This document shows, piece by piece, positions 32,092-40,890 of a stretch of DNA of 64,000 nucleotides; position 1 is the first letter of the stretch, and each line of letters begins with the position of its first letter. Origin of the DNA: Deinococcus radiotolerans (GTDB lineage Bacteria; Deinococcota; Deinococci; Deinococcales; Deinococcaceae). The position numbers and the translations under genes are program-made. Below the pieces are notes generated by a model. It was given only the letters and a program-made list of their open reading frames with translations, ran no database searches and was not told the origin of the DNA. The DNA lies in contig NZ_BMPE01000001.1 of NCBI RefSeq assembly GCF_014647435.1, forward strand, positions 372,001 through 436,000, read 5' to 3'.

Positions 32092-33258
32092 GTGAAGCGC
32101 CGCACGCTGCTGCTCCCCGCCGCCCTGCTGACCGCCGCTGGCGTGTGGCGCTGGTCCGGCCTGGGCACCCTCAGACGGGCCCGGTCTGCCCAGCCGGGCC
32201 TGGGCCTGCTGTTCGAGGGGGGCCCGGACCCCCGGGTGACGCCCGCGCTGCTCGGGGCGCTGGAGGGCGCGGGCGTCCGCGCGACCTTCGCCCTGGACGC
32301 AGCGAGCGTCCGGGCATATCCGGACCTCGTCCGGAGGATTGCCGCTGCGGGGCATGACGTGGTGGGGTTTGTTCCGCCTGCTGCGGCGCGCTGGCCGTGG
32401 GAGGTGGCCAGCCGGGCGCGCGGCGTGGTGGCCGAACTGCGCGGGGTGCTGGAGCGCGGGCCACTGGGCGTAAGCGTGGGGGCGCGGCCGGGCTGGGCCG
32501 CGTGGCTGGGGGGGCAGGGGTCCGGTCTGACCGTCATCCGCGGGCAGGGGCAGCTGAGTGGCGCTTCAGGGTGGCGGGGCGTGCGGCCCGGTGCGGTCCT
32601 TCACGTGCCCGGCGTGGACAGCGGGGTGGCCGCCGCGCTGCCCGGGTGGCTCGGGGCGCTCCGGGACCGGGAGTTCGAGGTGCATCCGCTGAGCGGCCTG
32701 CGGGGCCTGCGGCGCGAGCGCGCGCGTGACCTGCCCGCCACGCTCCTTCAGGAGGTGGACGTCTGGTACGACCGTGTGGGGCGCATCCGGCGGGTGGGGG
32801 ACCGCGCCAGCAGTCTGTTCCGGGCGGGCGTGGCCCCCTACCCGCTGGCGGATCAGCGCCTGCGGGACGGCGCTCAGGTCCGGCGGGGCGAGGCGCTGGT
32901 GGAATTTCACTTGGACAGCGCCCGCCTGACGGAACTGGCCGAGCGGCCGGTGGCGGGGCGGCGCATCGTGACGGCGTCCGTGCGGGACCTCGCGCGGGCG
33001 CTGCGGGATGACCCGGACCTGAATGGGTACCCGGCGGTGTTCAGCATCAGCATCTTCTCGGACGTGCTGGGCCTGTACGGGTTCACGGTGGTGGACCTGC
33101 CGCTCGCGCACCAGCGCCGCCTGACGTGGTGGTCCCGGGTGATCCGCCGGGCGTACGGCGTATCCGATCCGAGCAAGCAGCACGTGCCGAAACTGGCCGT
33201 CATGTCGCGCGAAGCGTTCGTTCAGCGGCACGCCCAGCCGGGCCGGGACCAGACCTGA
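32092..33258 (+). CDS. Degenerate polysaccharide deacetylase-like protein with YkoP-like C-domain
   Basis: A 388-residue protein with an N-terminal membrane anchor (MKRRTLLLPAALLTAAGVWRW). Residues around 41-47 read FEGGPDP where active NodB enzymes have FDDGPDP, and the HxxxH ligands are replaced by FVPPAAARW, so both metal sites are lost. The C-terminal half (VDVWYDRVGRIRRVGD..., ALVEFHLDS, FSDVLGLYGF) resembles YkoP, which is fused or adjacent to such deacetylases elsewhere. GTG 32092 follows TAGAGT (32080-32085) by 6 nt. Probably a binding or scaffold protein. An intact paralogue lies at 42011-42751. Confidence 0.8.
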   Translation: MKRRTLLLPAALLTAAGVWRWSGLGTLRRARSAQPGLGLLFEGGPDPRVTPALLGALEGAGVRATFALDAASVRAYPDLVRRIAAAGHDVVGFVPPAAARWPWEVASRARGVVAELRGVLERGPLGVSVGARPGWAAWLGGQGSGLTVIRGQGQLSGASGWRGVRPGAVLHVPGVDSGVAAALPGWLGALRDREFEVHPLSGLRGLRRERARDLPATLLQEVDVWYDRVGRIRRVGDRASSLFRAGVAPYPLADQRLRDGAQVRRGEALVEFHLDSARLTELAERPVAGRRIVTASVRDLARALRDDPDLNGYPAVFSISIFSDVLGLYGFTVVDLPLAHQRRLTWWSRVIRRAYGVSDPSKQHVPKLAVMSREAFVQRHAQPGRDQT

Positions 33259-33272
33259 TGGGGCTTCCCGGG

Positions 33273-33301
33273 CTGAGCCCCAGCCGTGCGGGCGGGCTCA
33301 G
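33273..33301 (-). terminator. Hairpin spanning the end of the ion channel gene
   Basis: CTGAGCCC (33273-33280) pairs with GGGCTCAG (33294-33301) across the channel stop codon and the convergent gap; no T tract. Confidence 0.45.
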
Positions 33302-34320
33302 TCGGGGCGGGGGGTGGCCACCTGATCCCAGCGCCACTCGCCCGCGCGGGCCATGGCGTGCAGGCGGGTCCGGAAGGCGGCGTGGGTGTGCAGGAACGCG
33401 TCGAATTCTGATTCGGGCTTCAGGACCAGACCGGCGTGACTCAGGGGCGTCAGGTCCGGGGGTGGGGGGACGTCACCGGCGCGCAGGGCCGGGTGGCGGG
33501 CCTGGGTGCGTTCGAAGGTGCGGCTCAGGCTGTCCACGCTGGCCAGGGCGCGCTTCAGGCCACGTGGCCCCTCGCCGCCCAGCGCGCCCTGGATGATCAG
33601 CAGGGCCTCTCCCAGCGCGGGGAGGTGCAGGTCCAGGGCGTCCTGCCGGTCGTGGTCGTGAAAGCGGTGCAGGTAGGGGGAGTTCAGGTGGGCCGCGTCC
33701 AGCCGGTTGAGGAGATGCTGGAGGTCGCCCGTCAGGCTCTGAAGGCCGCGTTCGTGGTCATGCACGGCATTCACGATCAGCTGCTGCGCGCCGGGACCGG
33801 CCCGGTGGAGCATCAGCGCCAGTTCACGCCGCTCGGACCGGGCCTGCGCGACGGGCACGACGAAGGTGATGGCGAAGGTCAGCAGGAAAAAGCCGTTGAT
33901 GGCGGCCACGTCCGTCAGGATGCGCCAGAAGGGTTGCGGGGCGATGATCTCGCCCAGGCCGAGCGTGCTGAGGGTGTAGCCCACGAAGTACAGCGTGGCG
34001 ACGAACGTGGCGGGCTGGCCGCTCTCCGCGCCGATCACCGCGCCGGGCTGCGACCAGAAGATCAGGGTCCAGCCCAGCCACGTCAGGATCGTCCACGCGG
34101 TGAGCACGCCGGTGATCAGCACCGGGGACGCCCAGGACAGCAGGGCGCGGCGCCCGGTCCAGCGGGTGAGGCGGCGCAGCAGGCTGTACAGGGGTCGGTG
34201 CACGGCGCGGCTCAGGCGGCCCTCACCGGTCTGGATGCACGTGACGATCAGGTCCAGCAGGACCGCCACGACGAGCAGCGCGCCGGGAAGCCACAGCAGG
34301 GTCCTGAGCATGCCTGGCAT
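33298..34320 (-). CDS. Two-TM ion channel family protein with atypical filter
   Basis: A 340-residue protein with hydrophobic helices at about 5-30, 64-92 and 135-158. The pore region FVGYTLSTLGLGEIIAPQ sits where potassium channels have TVGYGD, so the filter reads TLGLGE. The long cytoplasmic C-terminus (160-340) is helical and His/Asp-rich (LHRFHDHDRQDALDLHLP), with no TrkA domain. The start at 34320 or the second Met is uncertain. Ion selectivity is unknown. Confidence 0.78.
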   Translation of the reverse strand: MPGMLRTLLWLPGALLVVAVLLDLIVTCIQTGEGRLSRAVHRPLYSLLRRLTRWTGRRALLSWASPVLITGVLTAWTILTWLGWTLIFWSQPGAVIGAESGQPATFVATLYFVGYTLSTLGLGEIIAPQPFWRILTDVAAINGFFLLTFAITFVVPVAQARSERRELALMLHRAGPGAQQLIVNAVHDHERGLQSLTGDLQHLLNRLDAAHLNSPYLHRFHDHDRQDALDLHLPALGEALLIIQGALGGEGPRGLKRALASVDSLSRTFERTQARHPALRAGDVPPPPDLTPLSHAGLVLKPESEFDAFLHTHAAFRTRLHAMARAGEWRWDQVATPRPD

Positions 34321-34432
34321 TCTCGCGGGCGGCGCCGGGCCCGGTCATGGCGGGCACCTAAAGGGGTCCACACGTTCAGGCGCGCGGTACAGTGACCGCG
34401 AGTTCAATTCCACTGTGTTCTGTGAGGTTCGC

Positions 34433-36175
34433 ATGCCTGTTCACCGTTCCCTCCGCCTTGCTCTAGCCCTGTGCAGCCTCGTTGGGGGCGCGGCGGCGCA
34501 GTCCGCACCCGCCCCTGACCGCGAGCTTCTGGAAGCGTCGTCCGTCCTGTACGGCGCCGCTCAGGTGGGCGCCACCATCCGGGACTGGTGCCTGAACCGC
34601 GACCCGCAGGACCGCGCACTGATCGAGCAGGGGTTCACGGCGTGGCAGGTCGCGTTTGGCATTCCGCAGCTGGAGGCGTACCTGAAGGGCGCCGCGCCGG
34701 ACCTCGTGCCGAAGCTCCGCGCGCTGGCCGAGAATCGCCGCGTGCAGACGGAGGCCGCGCTGGACGCCGGGAGCACCGACCCGCGGGCCGACTGCCGGGA
34801 CATCCGCGCTCAGCTGGGCACCTATGCGAATCTCGCGCAGCTGTACCCCGCCGAGTACGCGCGGACGGCCACGGTCCGGCAGGGCACGCCAGCTGCCCCA
34901 AGTGCGAACGCGGCGCGCCCCGCACCCACCGCGCCAGCCGCGGATGGCGGGCCGTTCATTTCGGGCACGAACTTCACGCCATTCAACCGGTCGTACGTCC
35001 TGAAGCGTCTGGGGGCGGCGGCAGGTCAGGCGCCCTTCAAGGCGGGCGGGCCCCTGAAGCCCGGCGCGTACACCTGCGTGCGCGAGGACACCGATGAGGA
35101 CAGCACCCTGATCTCGGAGTACCGGTACACCCTGAACCTGTACGCGGACGGGGGCGTGCGGGCGGTGAAGGCGCAGGTCAAGGGCCGCAGCGGCGGAACG
35201 ACTACTCTGAAGGACCAGGAGGGACGGTTCACCTACGACCCGGCCAGCGGCACCTTCAGGGCCGACGCGGACCGCGGCAGTGACCTGCTGGAGGAACTGA
35301 TCGTCGAGGCCGGCTCGTATGACAGCCTGCTCACGGACCCGACGCTGTTCAACTTCTTCCGGCTGGTCAGGGACCGCGCGGGGACACCGCTGCTGTACGG
35401 GCAGCAGTCATACGGGGCGCAGGCGGATACCACGCAGACCGTGTGTACCCTGTCTGGGCCCCCGACTGGCCTGTCCCCGGTCGAGGAGGTGCGGCGCCAG
35501 CAGGCCGAGGAGGAGCGGGTGTTCAACCTGTACCGCACCGCGCCGGGGCAGGGCCTGAAGGACACGCAGATTGAGGGCATCGTTCACCACTTCAGCAACC
35601 GGTACGAGGGCATCAACGTGATCGGCGTGGAGACGGTGGCGCTGCTCCTCAAGGACGGCCGGGCGTACTTCAACCTGCGATGGAGCCCGAACGAACTGAA
35701 CTTGGCCGCGTCCGTGAAAGGCGAACCGAAGATGTGGGGGCAGTGGCAGCGGCGGGGTGCGGCGCTGGAGGTCAAGCGCGGCGCGGCCTGGGAGACGCTG
35801 CCGGGTTCACTGGCCGTGCCCGGCGCCCCGGCCGAGAAATTGAACGGAGCGTATGAGTACTTCTCGGCCTACACGTCAGGCACGTTGATGTTCGGGGCGA
35901 CCGCCACGACCCGCGTGACGTACCGCTTCAAACCGGACGGGACGTATACGTTGACCGGCGGGAACATCGTGTACGGGAACTTCGACACGGGCGCCACCCA
36001 GACGATGGGCGCCGCGACGAGCAGCGACCCCACCCGCAGTGGCACCTACCGCTTCAGCGGGTACACGCTGGAACTGCGTGACCAGGCCGGGCACGTGAAC
36101 CGCACCGTCGCGTTCTTCTGGGATAAGACCAGACAGCACCTGTACCTGGGGGACCGGACGTACACGCGCCAGTAA
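34433..36175 (+). CDS. Large secreted protein of unknown function
   Basis: A 580-residue exported protein: signal peptide (MPVHRSLRLALALCSLVGGAAA), a helical N-domain with two spaced cysteines (DWCLNRDP, RADCRDI), a Pro/Ala linker near 145-165, then a beta-rich region with CVREDTDEDSTLISEYRYTLNLYADGG and a C-terminal barrel-like segment (TRVTYRFKPDGTYTLTGGN, TRSGTYRFSGYTLELRD). The beta segments resemble lipocalin-like or META-type domains by pattern only. A leadered start: GAGG before ATG 34433 and a possible -10 TACAGT at 34388-34393. No named family is recognised. Confidence 0.75.
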   Translation: MPVHRSLRLALALCSLVGGAAAQSAPAPDRELLEASSVLYGAAQVGATIRDWCLNRDPQDRALIEQGFTAWQVAFGIPQLEAYLKGAAPDLVPKLRALAENRRVQTEAALDAGSTDPRADCRDIRAQLGTYANLAQLYPAEYARTATVRQGTPAAPSANAARPAPTAPAADGGPFISGTNFTPFNRSYVLKRLGAAAGQAPFKAGGPLKPGAYTCVREDTDEDSTLISEYRYTLNLYADGGVRAVKAQVKGRSGGTTTLKDQEGRFTYDPASGTFRADADRGSDLLEELIVEAGSYDSLLTDPTLFNFFRLVRDRAGTPLLYGQQSYGAQADTTQTVCTLSGPPTGLSPVEEVRRQQAEEERVFNLYRTAPGQGLKDTQIEGIVHHFSNRYEGINVIGVETVALLLKDGRAYFNLRWSPNELNLAASVKGEPKMWGQWQRRGAALEVKRGAAWETLPGSLAVPGAPAEKLNGAYEYFSAYTSGTLMFGATATTRVTYRFKPDGTYTLTGGNIVYGNFDTGATQTMGAATSSDPTRSGTYRFSGYTLELRDQAGHVNRTVAFFWDKTRQHLYLGDRTYTRQ

Positions 36176-36176
36176 A

Positions 36177-36227
36177 CCGTGGGGAGGGGTCAGGGCCGCG
36201 ACACGTTCGGCCCCGGTCCCTCCACGG
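36177..36227. terminator. Long bidirectional hairpin
   Basis: CCGTGGGGAGGGGTCAGGGCCG pairs imperfectly with CGGCCCCGGTCCCTCCACGG in the convergent gap between the secreted protein and acyl-CoA dehydrogenase genes. Confidence 0.55.
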
Positions 36228-36229
36228 CC

Positions 36230-37399
<1,170 letters not shown>

Positions 37400-37422
37400 G
37401 CCGTCAGGCTACCAAACGACCG

Positions 37423-37683
37423 TTAGGGAGCGTCCGGGCTGGTCAGCGCCTGGGCCAGTGCCTCCTCGATGCCGCGCCCCCGCCAGCCGGTCTCCACGGC
37501 CGCTGCCTCACCGTCATGCCAGCGCAGGTGCGCGCCGATCACGGCGCCCCCGGCAATGGCCAGCGCGGCGCCGGTCAGGGCGTCCAGTGGCGCCGCCGGA
37601 CACAGGCGGGCCGCGGCCACCTTCAGGGCGGCGGCCAGCGGCAGGGGCGGACGGGTGACGCGGACGCGGGCGGGCAGATTCAC
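37423..37683 (-). CDS. Small protein of unknown function
   Basis: An 86-residue protein starting at GTG 37683, supported by TACACT (minus strand, 37691-37696) 7 nt upstream. Ala-rich, with ALAIAGGAVIGAHLRWHDGEAAAVETGWRGRGIEEAL, loosely reminiscent of the core of a GNAT or BMC fold but too short to assign. It overlaps the acyl-CoA dehydrogenase promoter, so it is probably expressed separately. Confidence 0.6.
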   Translation of the reverse strand: MNLPARVRVTRPPLPLAAALKVAAARLCPAAPLDALTGAALAIAGGAVIGAHLRWHDGEAAAVETGWRGRGIEEALAQALTSPDAP

Positions 37684-37757
37684 GCCGGGCAGTGTACCCC
37701 CGCGGCGCCCTGGGTCACTTCACCGCGATCTGGCGCCGGGCCCTTACAATTCTCCGG

Positions 37758-38057
37758 ATGTCCGCTCCTGCCACCCCGCCGCCTGCCCGTTCCGTGTCCT
37801 GGACCCGGGTTGCCCTGACGCTGCTGTGCGCGCTGCTGCTGCTGCTGGCTGTCGTTCTGGGCAGCCTCACGCTGGGCCTGTTCTCCTCGCTGGCATCGAA
37901 CGGCCCGCTGTGGCTCCGGTCACTTGGGGCGGTGGCCTCCACCCTGGCCGGCGCGGCGGGCCTGGGCGGCCTAAGTGGGCTGACGCTGGCCTTCATCCTG
38001 ATGGCCCTGACGAGTGGCCTCGCGGGCCTCGCCGCGTTCGTAAAACCGCGCCCCTGA
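37758..38057 (+). CDS. Small membrane protein of unknown function
   Basis: A 99-residue protein with two hydrophobic hairpins (VALTLLCALLLLLAVVLGS and LGGLSGLTLAFILMALTSGL). TACAAT (37745-37750) ends 7 nt before the ATG, a strong leaderless start. It precedes mreB by 70 bp, but mreB has its own promoter. Confidence 0.7.
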   Translation: MSAPATPPPARSVSWTRVALTLLCALLLLLAVVLGSLTLGLFSSLASNGPLWLRSLGAVASTLAGAAGLGGLSGLTLAFILMALTSGLAGLAAFVKPRP

Positions 38058-38071
38058 CCATGAGAAACCGT

Positions 38072-38101
38072 TTAGCTGGCCCTCATGGGCCATGCTACGA
38101 T
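38072..38101 (+). promoter_or_regulatory. mreB promoter with palindromic spacer
   Basis: TTAGCT (38072-38077), 18 bp, TACGAT (38096-38101). The spacer is a 16-bp inverted repeat, TGGCCC-TCAT-GGGCCA (38077-38092), which could be an operator. Confidence 0.45.
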
Positions 38102-38127
38102 TGGGGAGTTTTGTACCGGAGGCGAGT

Positions 38128-39168
38128 GTGAGGCTGTCAGAAGACATCGGAATTGATCTTGGAACGGCCACGTTCCTGATTTACAGCAAGACCCGCGGCC
38201 TGGTGCTGCAGGAACCCAGCGTGATCGCCATGGCGCGCGACAGCAAGCAGGTGAAAGCGGTCGGTGAGGAAGCGTACCGCATGATCGGCCGCACCCCCGG
38301 CGGGATCGTCGCGGTCCGGCCCATCAAGGACGGCGTCATTGCGGACGAGGGCCTGACCGAAAAGATGATCAGCATGTTCCTGCAGAAGGTGCAGGGGGGC
38401 GCGGGGCGCCTGTTCGGCTTCAAGCCGCAGCTGATGGTCGGCGTGCCCAGCAACGTCAGTGACGTGGAAAAACGCGCCGTGCTGCGCGCCGCCATTGCTA
38501 GCAACGCCCGCCGCGCGTTCCTGATTGAGGAGCCGCTGGCCGCCGCGATCGGCGCGGGCCTGAAGATCGCCGAGCCGGTCGGCAGCATGGTCGTCGATAT
38601 CGGCGGGGGGAGCACGGACGTGGCCGTCATCTCCCTGGGCGGCATCGTGGTCAGCGAGTCCATGCGGGTCGCCGGAAACGAATTCGACGAGAGCATCATC
38701 CGGTTCGTGCGCCGCAAGCACAACGTCCTGATCGGTGAACGCACCGCCGAGGAGATCAAGGTGAAGGTCGGCGCGGCCATGCTGCTCGACGACGCTGAGA
38801 ACCTCACGGCTGAGGTGCGCGGACGCGACCTGATCAACGGCCTGCCCAAGACCATCAGCCTGGACTCCACCGACGTGGTCGAGGCGCTCTCGGAACCCGT
38901 CACGAAGATCGTGGAGGGCGTCAAGCGCGTCCTGGAGATCACGCCGCCCGAACTGGTCAGTGACATCATTGACCGCGGCATCGTGATGACCGGCGGCGGC
39001 AGCCTGCTGCGCAACTTCGACGAGTTGCTGCGCCAGACGACCGGCATTCCCGTGGCCGTGGCGGAAAACGCGATCGAGGCGGTCGCGGTCGGCACCGGCA
39101 TGGCGCTGGAGATGATTCCGGTGCTGGGCGACTCGCTGGTCAGCAGCGACAACTACCTGCGCCGCTGA
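38128..39168 (+). CDS. mreB: Rod shape-determining actin homologue MreB
   Basis: A 346-residue actin-fold ATPase that guides lateral wall synthesis. Phosphate-1 loop GIDLGTATFLIY, VVDIGGGSTDVAVISLGG (phosphate-2) and MTGGGSLLRNFDELL (adenosine) are all present. The start is GTG 38128 with GGAGG 6 nt upstream. mreC and mreD do not follow; fabZ does, after a hairpin. Its presence argues for a rod-shaped species. Confidence 0.96.
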   Translation: MRLSEDIGIDLGTATFLIYSKTRGLVLQEPSVIAMARDSKQVKAVGEEAYRMIGRTPGGIVAVRPIKDGVIADEGLTEKMISMFLQKVQGGAGRLFGFKPQLMVGVPSNVSDVEKRAVLRAAIASNARRAFLIEEPLAAAIGAGLKIAEPVGSMVVDIGGGSTDVAVISLGGIVVSESMRVAGNEFDESIIRFVRRKHNVLIGERTAEEIKVKVGAAMLLDDAENLTAEVRGRDLINGLPKTISLDSTDVVEALSEPVTKIVEGVKRVLEITPPELVSDIIDRGIVMTGGGSLLRNFDELLRQTTGIPVAVAENAIEAVAVGTGMALEMIPVLGDSLVSSDNYLRR

Positions 39169-39184
39169 GCTCCGCTCACGCCGT

Positions 39185-39214
39185 ATGGGAGGTGGCGCAG
39201 TCAGCCCCTCCCAT
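39185..39214 (+). terminator. Hairpin between mreB and fabZ
   Basis: ATGGGAGG (39185-39192) / CCTCCCAT (39207-39214), followed by CGCCATTTC. A terminator or attenuator; the T tract is weak. Confidence 0.5.
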
Positions 39215-39257
39215 CGCCATTTCAATCACGCTGCACCCGCGCCTCCGGAGGCCCGCC

Positions 39258-39686
39258 ATGGAACCCATCCTGATTCAAGACGTCCTGAAGATCCTGCCCC
39301 ACCGCTTCCCGTTCGTGCTGGTCGACCGCGTGCTGTCCGTGGAGGGCGGCGAGGTGCACGCCCTGAAGAACGTGACCGTGAACGAGCCGTTCTTCCCCGG
39401 TCACTTCCCGCAGGAGCCCGTCATGCCCGGCGTGCTGATCGTGGAGGCGCTGGCGCAGGCCAGCATGTTCTGCCTGCACGGCGAGATGGCGCCCGGCACG
39501 ATCGGGTACCTGGCGGGCGTGGACGGCGCGCGGTTCAAGCGCAAGGTCATTCCCGGCGATCAGCTGCACCTGCATGCGAAGCTGGAATTCCTGCGCCGCG
39601 GTCTGGGCAAGACCACCTGCCGCGCCCTGGTGGACGGCGAACTGGCCGCCGAGGCCACGATCCTGTTCGCGATTGCCAAAGGGTGA
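39258..39686 (+). CDS. fabZ: 3-hydroxyacyl-ACP dehydratase FabZ
   Basis: A 142-residue hot-dog dehydratase of fatty-acid synthesis. The catalytic His is in [14 protein letters not shown] and the Glu in [21 protein letters not shown] is canonical. CGGAGG lies 8 nt before ATG 39258 and is part of a perfect palindrome GCCTCCGGAGGC (39241-39252) that could mask it. It leads an envelope-lipid cluster. Confidence 0.96.
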   Translation: MEPILIQDVLKILPHRFPFVLVDRVLSVEGGEVHALKNVTVNEPFFPGHFPQEPVMPGVLIVEALAQASMFCLHGEMAPGTIGYLAGVDGARFKRKVIPGDQLHLHAKLEFLRRGLGKTTCRALVDGELAAEATILFAIAKG

Positions 39687-39726
39687 ATGAAGACCTGATG
39701 CCGCCCTCCCCCGGCGCGCCAGCGGG

Positions 39727-39732
39727 TACCCT
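39727..39732 (+). promoter_or_regulatory. -10 element of the minicistron-permease transcript
   Basis: TACCCT ends 7 nt before ATG 39740, so a transcript from it would be leaderless for the minicistron and place the permease TTG 20 nt in. Confidence 0.55.
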
Positions 39733-39739
39733 GGCGCGG

Positions 39740-39763
39740 ATGCCTGCCGTGGAGCCCTGTTGA
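39740..39763 (+). CDS. Leaderless seven-codon minicistron coupled to the permease gene
   Basis: ATG CCT GCC GTG GAG CCC TGT TGA encodes MPAVEPC. TACCCT (39727-39732) ends 7 nt upstream. The stop TGA (39761-39763) overlaps the permease TTG (39760-39762). GTGGAG inside it can act as SD for the permease. Same design as the units at 8951 and 16560. Confidence 0.5.
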   Translation: MPAVEPC

Positions 39764-40890
39764 GCCGCCTGACCCGCTACGTGACGCTGGAGCTGCTGCC
39801 GCCGCTGCTGGCCGGGGCGCTGCTGTTCACGGCGGTCCTCAGCTTCGGGTATTTCTTCATCTCCAGCCAGTGGCTTCAGGGCGTGCCCCTGGGGCTGGTG
39901 GCCCGCTGGATCGCGTATCAGATGCCGGACACGCTGGTGAAGGTGCTGCCCATGGCGGTCGTGCTGATGACGGTGGTGGCCTTCGGGCGCATGAGTACCG
40001 AGCGGGAACTCGTGGCCGCGCAGTCCGGCGGGATCAGCCTGGGCCGCCTGGCCCGGCCGGCCGCGGTCACGGCGCTGCTGGTCACGGCCCTGTCCGTGTG
40101 GCTGAGCCTGTGGGTGGCGCCCCGGCTGAACGTGGAGACGCGCGGCCTGTACTGGGACGTGCTGACCGGCGCGGGCCTGTCGCAGCTGAGCGGCCAGACG
40201 GTGGACCTGGGAGACGGGCTGACCCTCTTCATGCGCGGTTACGCCGCGGACCGGCGTGAGTTGCAAGGCGTGCGGCTGGAACGCTGGGAGCCGGGGAATG
40301 CCCGCTTGGGTACGCTGACCTTCGCGGAGCGCGCCACCTACGAGAACCGCGTCCTGACCCTGAAGGAGTACCGGGTGTTCCGCGTGGACTTCGGCGCGGC
40401 GGCCCGCCTGCCCGGCGCCGCGCAGAGCCCGCTGACGCTGCCGGGTACGGTCGCGCAGACCTTCCCCGCGATTCGTTCCGGGACCTCGCTGCGGGTGGAC
40501 ACCGGCCTGAGCCGCGCAGAGACCCTGGCGAAGTACGCGGACGCAGTGGGCGCCGACGCGCAGGGCTGGCCGCAGCTCATCACGGCACTGACCGCGCCGG
40601 GCGTGAAGGCCACCGAGCGGGCCGCTGCGCGCGTCACCCTGAACCGCAAGCTGGCGCTGCCGTTCGCGAACCTCGTGCTGGCCCTGGCAGCATTACCCTT
40701 CGCGCTGCGCTTCGGGCGTTCGCTGGGCGTGGCGCTGGGCGTGGCACTCGTGCTGGCCGTGGCGTACTACCTGCTGTTCTTCCTGGGCCTGACCCTGGCG
40801 CCGCTGCTGCCCGGCCTGCCGGAGGCCGGCGTGTGGCTGGCGAACGTGATCTTCGCGGCCCTGGGCCTGACGCTGCTGAGGCGCGCGTGA
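39760..40890 (+). CDS. LptF/LptG family permease
   Basis: A 376-residue YjgP/YjgQ-type protein: three N-terminal helices (to about 110), a periplasmic beta domain (about 120-285, FAERATYENRVLTLKEYRVF), then three C-terminal helices including ALPFANLVLALAALPFALRFGRS. LptF/G extract lipids for trans-envelope transport; Deinococcus is thought to lack classical LPS, so another glycolipid is the likely cargo (inference). The start is TTG, coupled to a minicistron. It overlaps the glycosyltransferase gene by GTGA. Confidence 0.87.
   Translation: MSRLTRYVTLELLPPLLAGALLFTAVLSFGYFFISSQWLQGVPLGLVARWIAYQMPDTLVKVLPMAVVLMTVVAFGRMSTERELVAAQSGGISLGRLARPAAVTALLVTALSVWLSLWVAPRLNVETRGLYWDVLTGAGLSQLSGQTVDLGDGLTLFMRGYAADRRELQGVRLERWEPGNARLGTLTFAERATYENRVLTLKEYRVFRVDFGAAARLPGAAQSPLTLPGTVAQTFPAIRSGTSLRVDTGLSRAETLAKYADAVGADAQGWPQLITALTAPGVKATERAAARVTLNRKLALPFANLVLALAALPFALRFGRSLGVALGVALVLAVAYYLLFFLGLTLAPLLPGLPEAGVWLANVIFAALGLTLLRRA

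Noticed and set aside
38111..38131. TTG-started minicistron (LYRRV-type) ahead of mreB ending in an overlapping TGA
   Set aside because: The -10 to TTG gap is 9 nt, TTG is a poor leaderless start, and mreB has a good GGAGG of its own.
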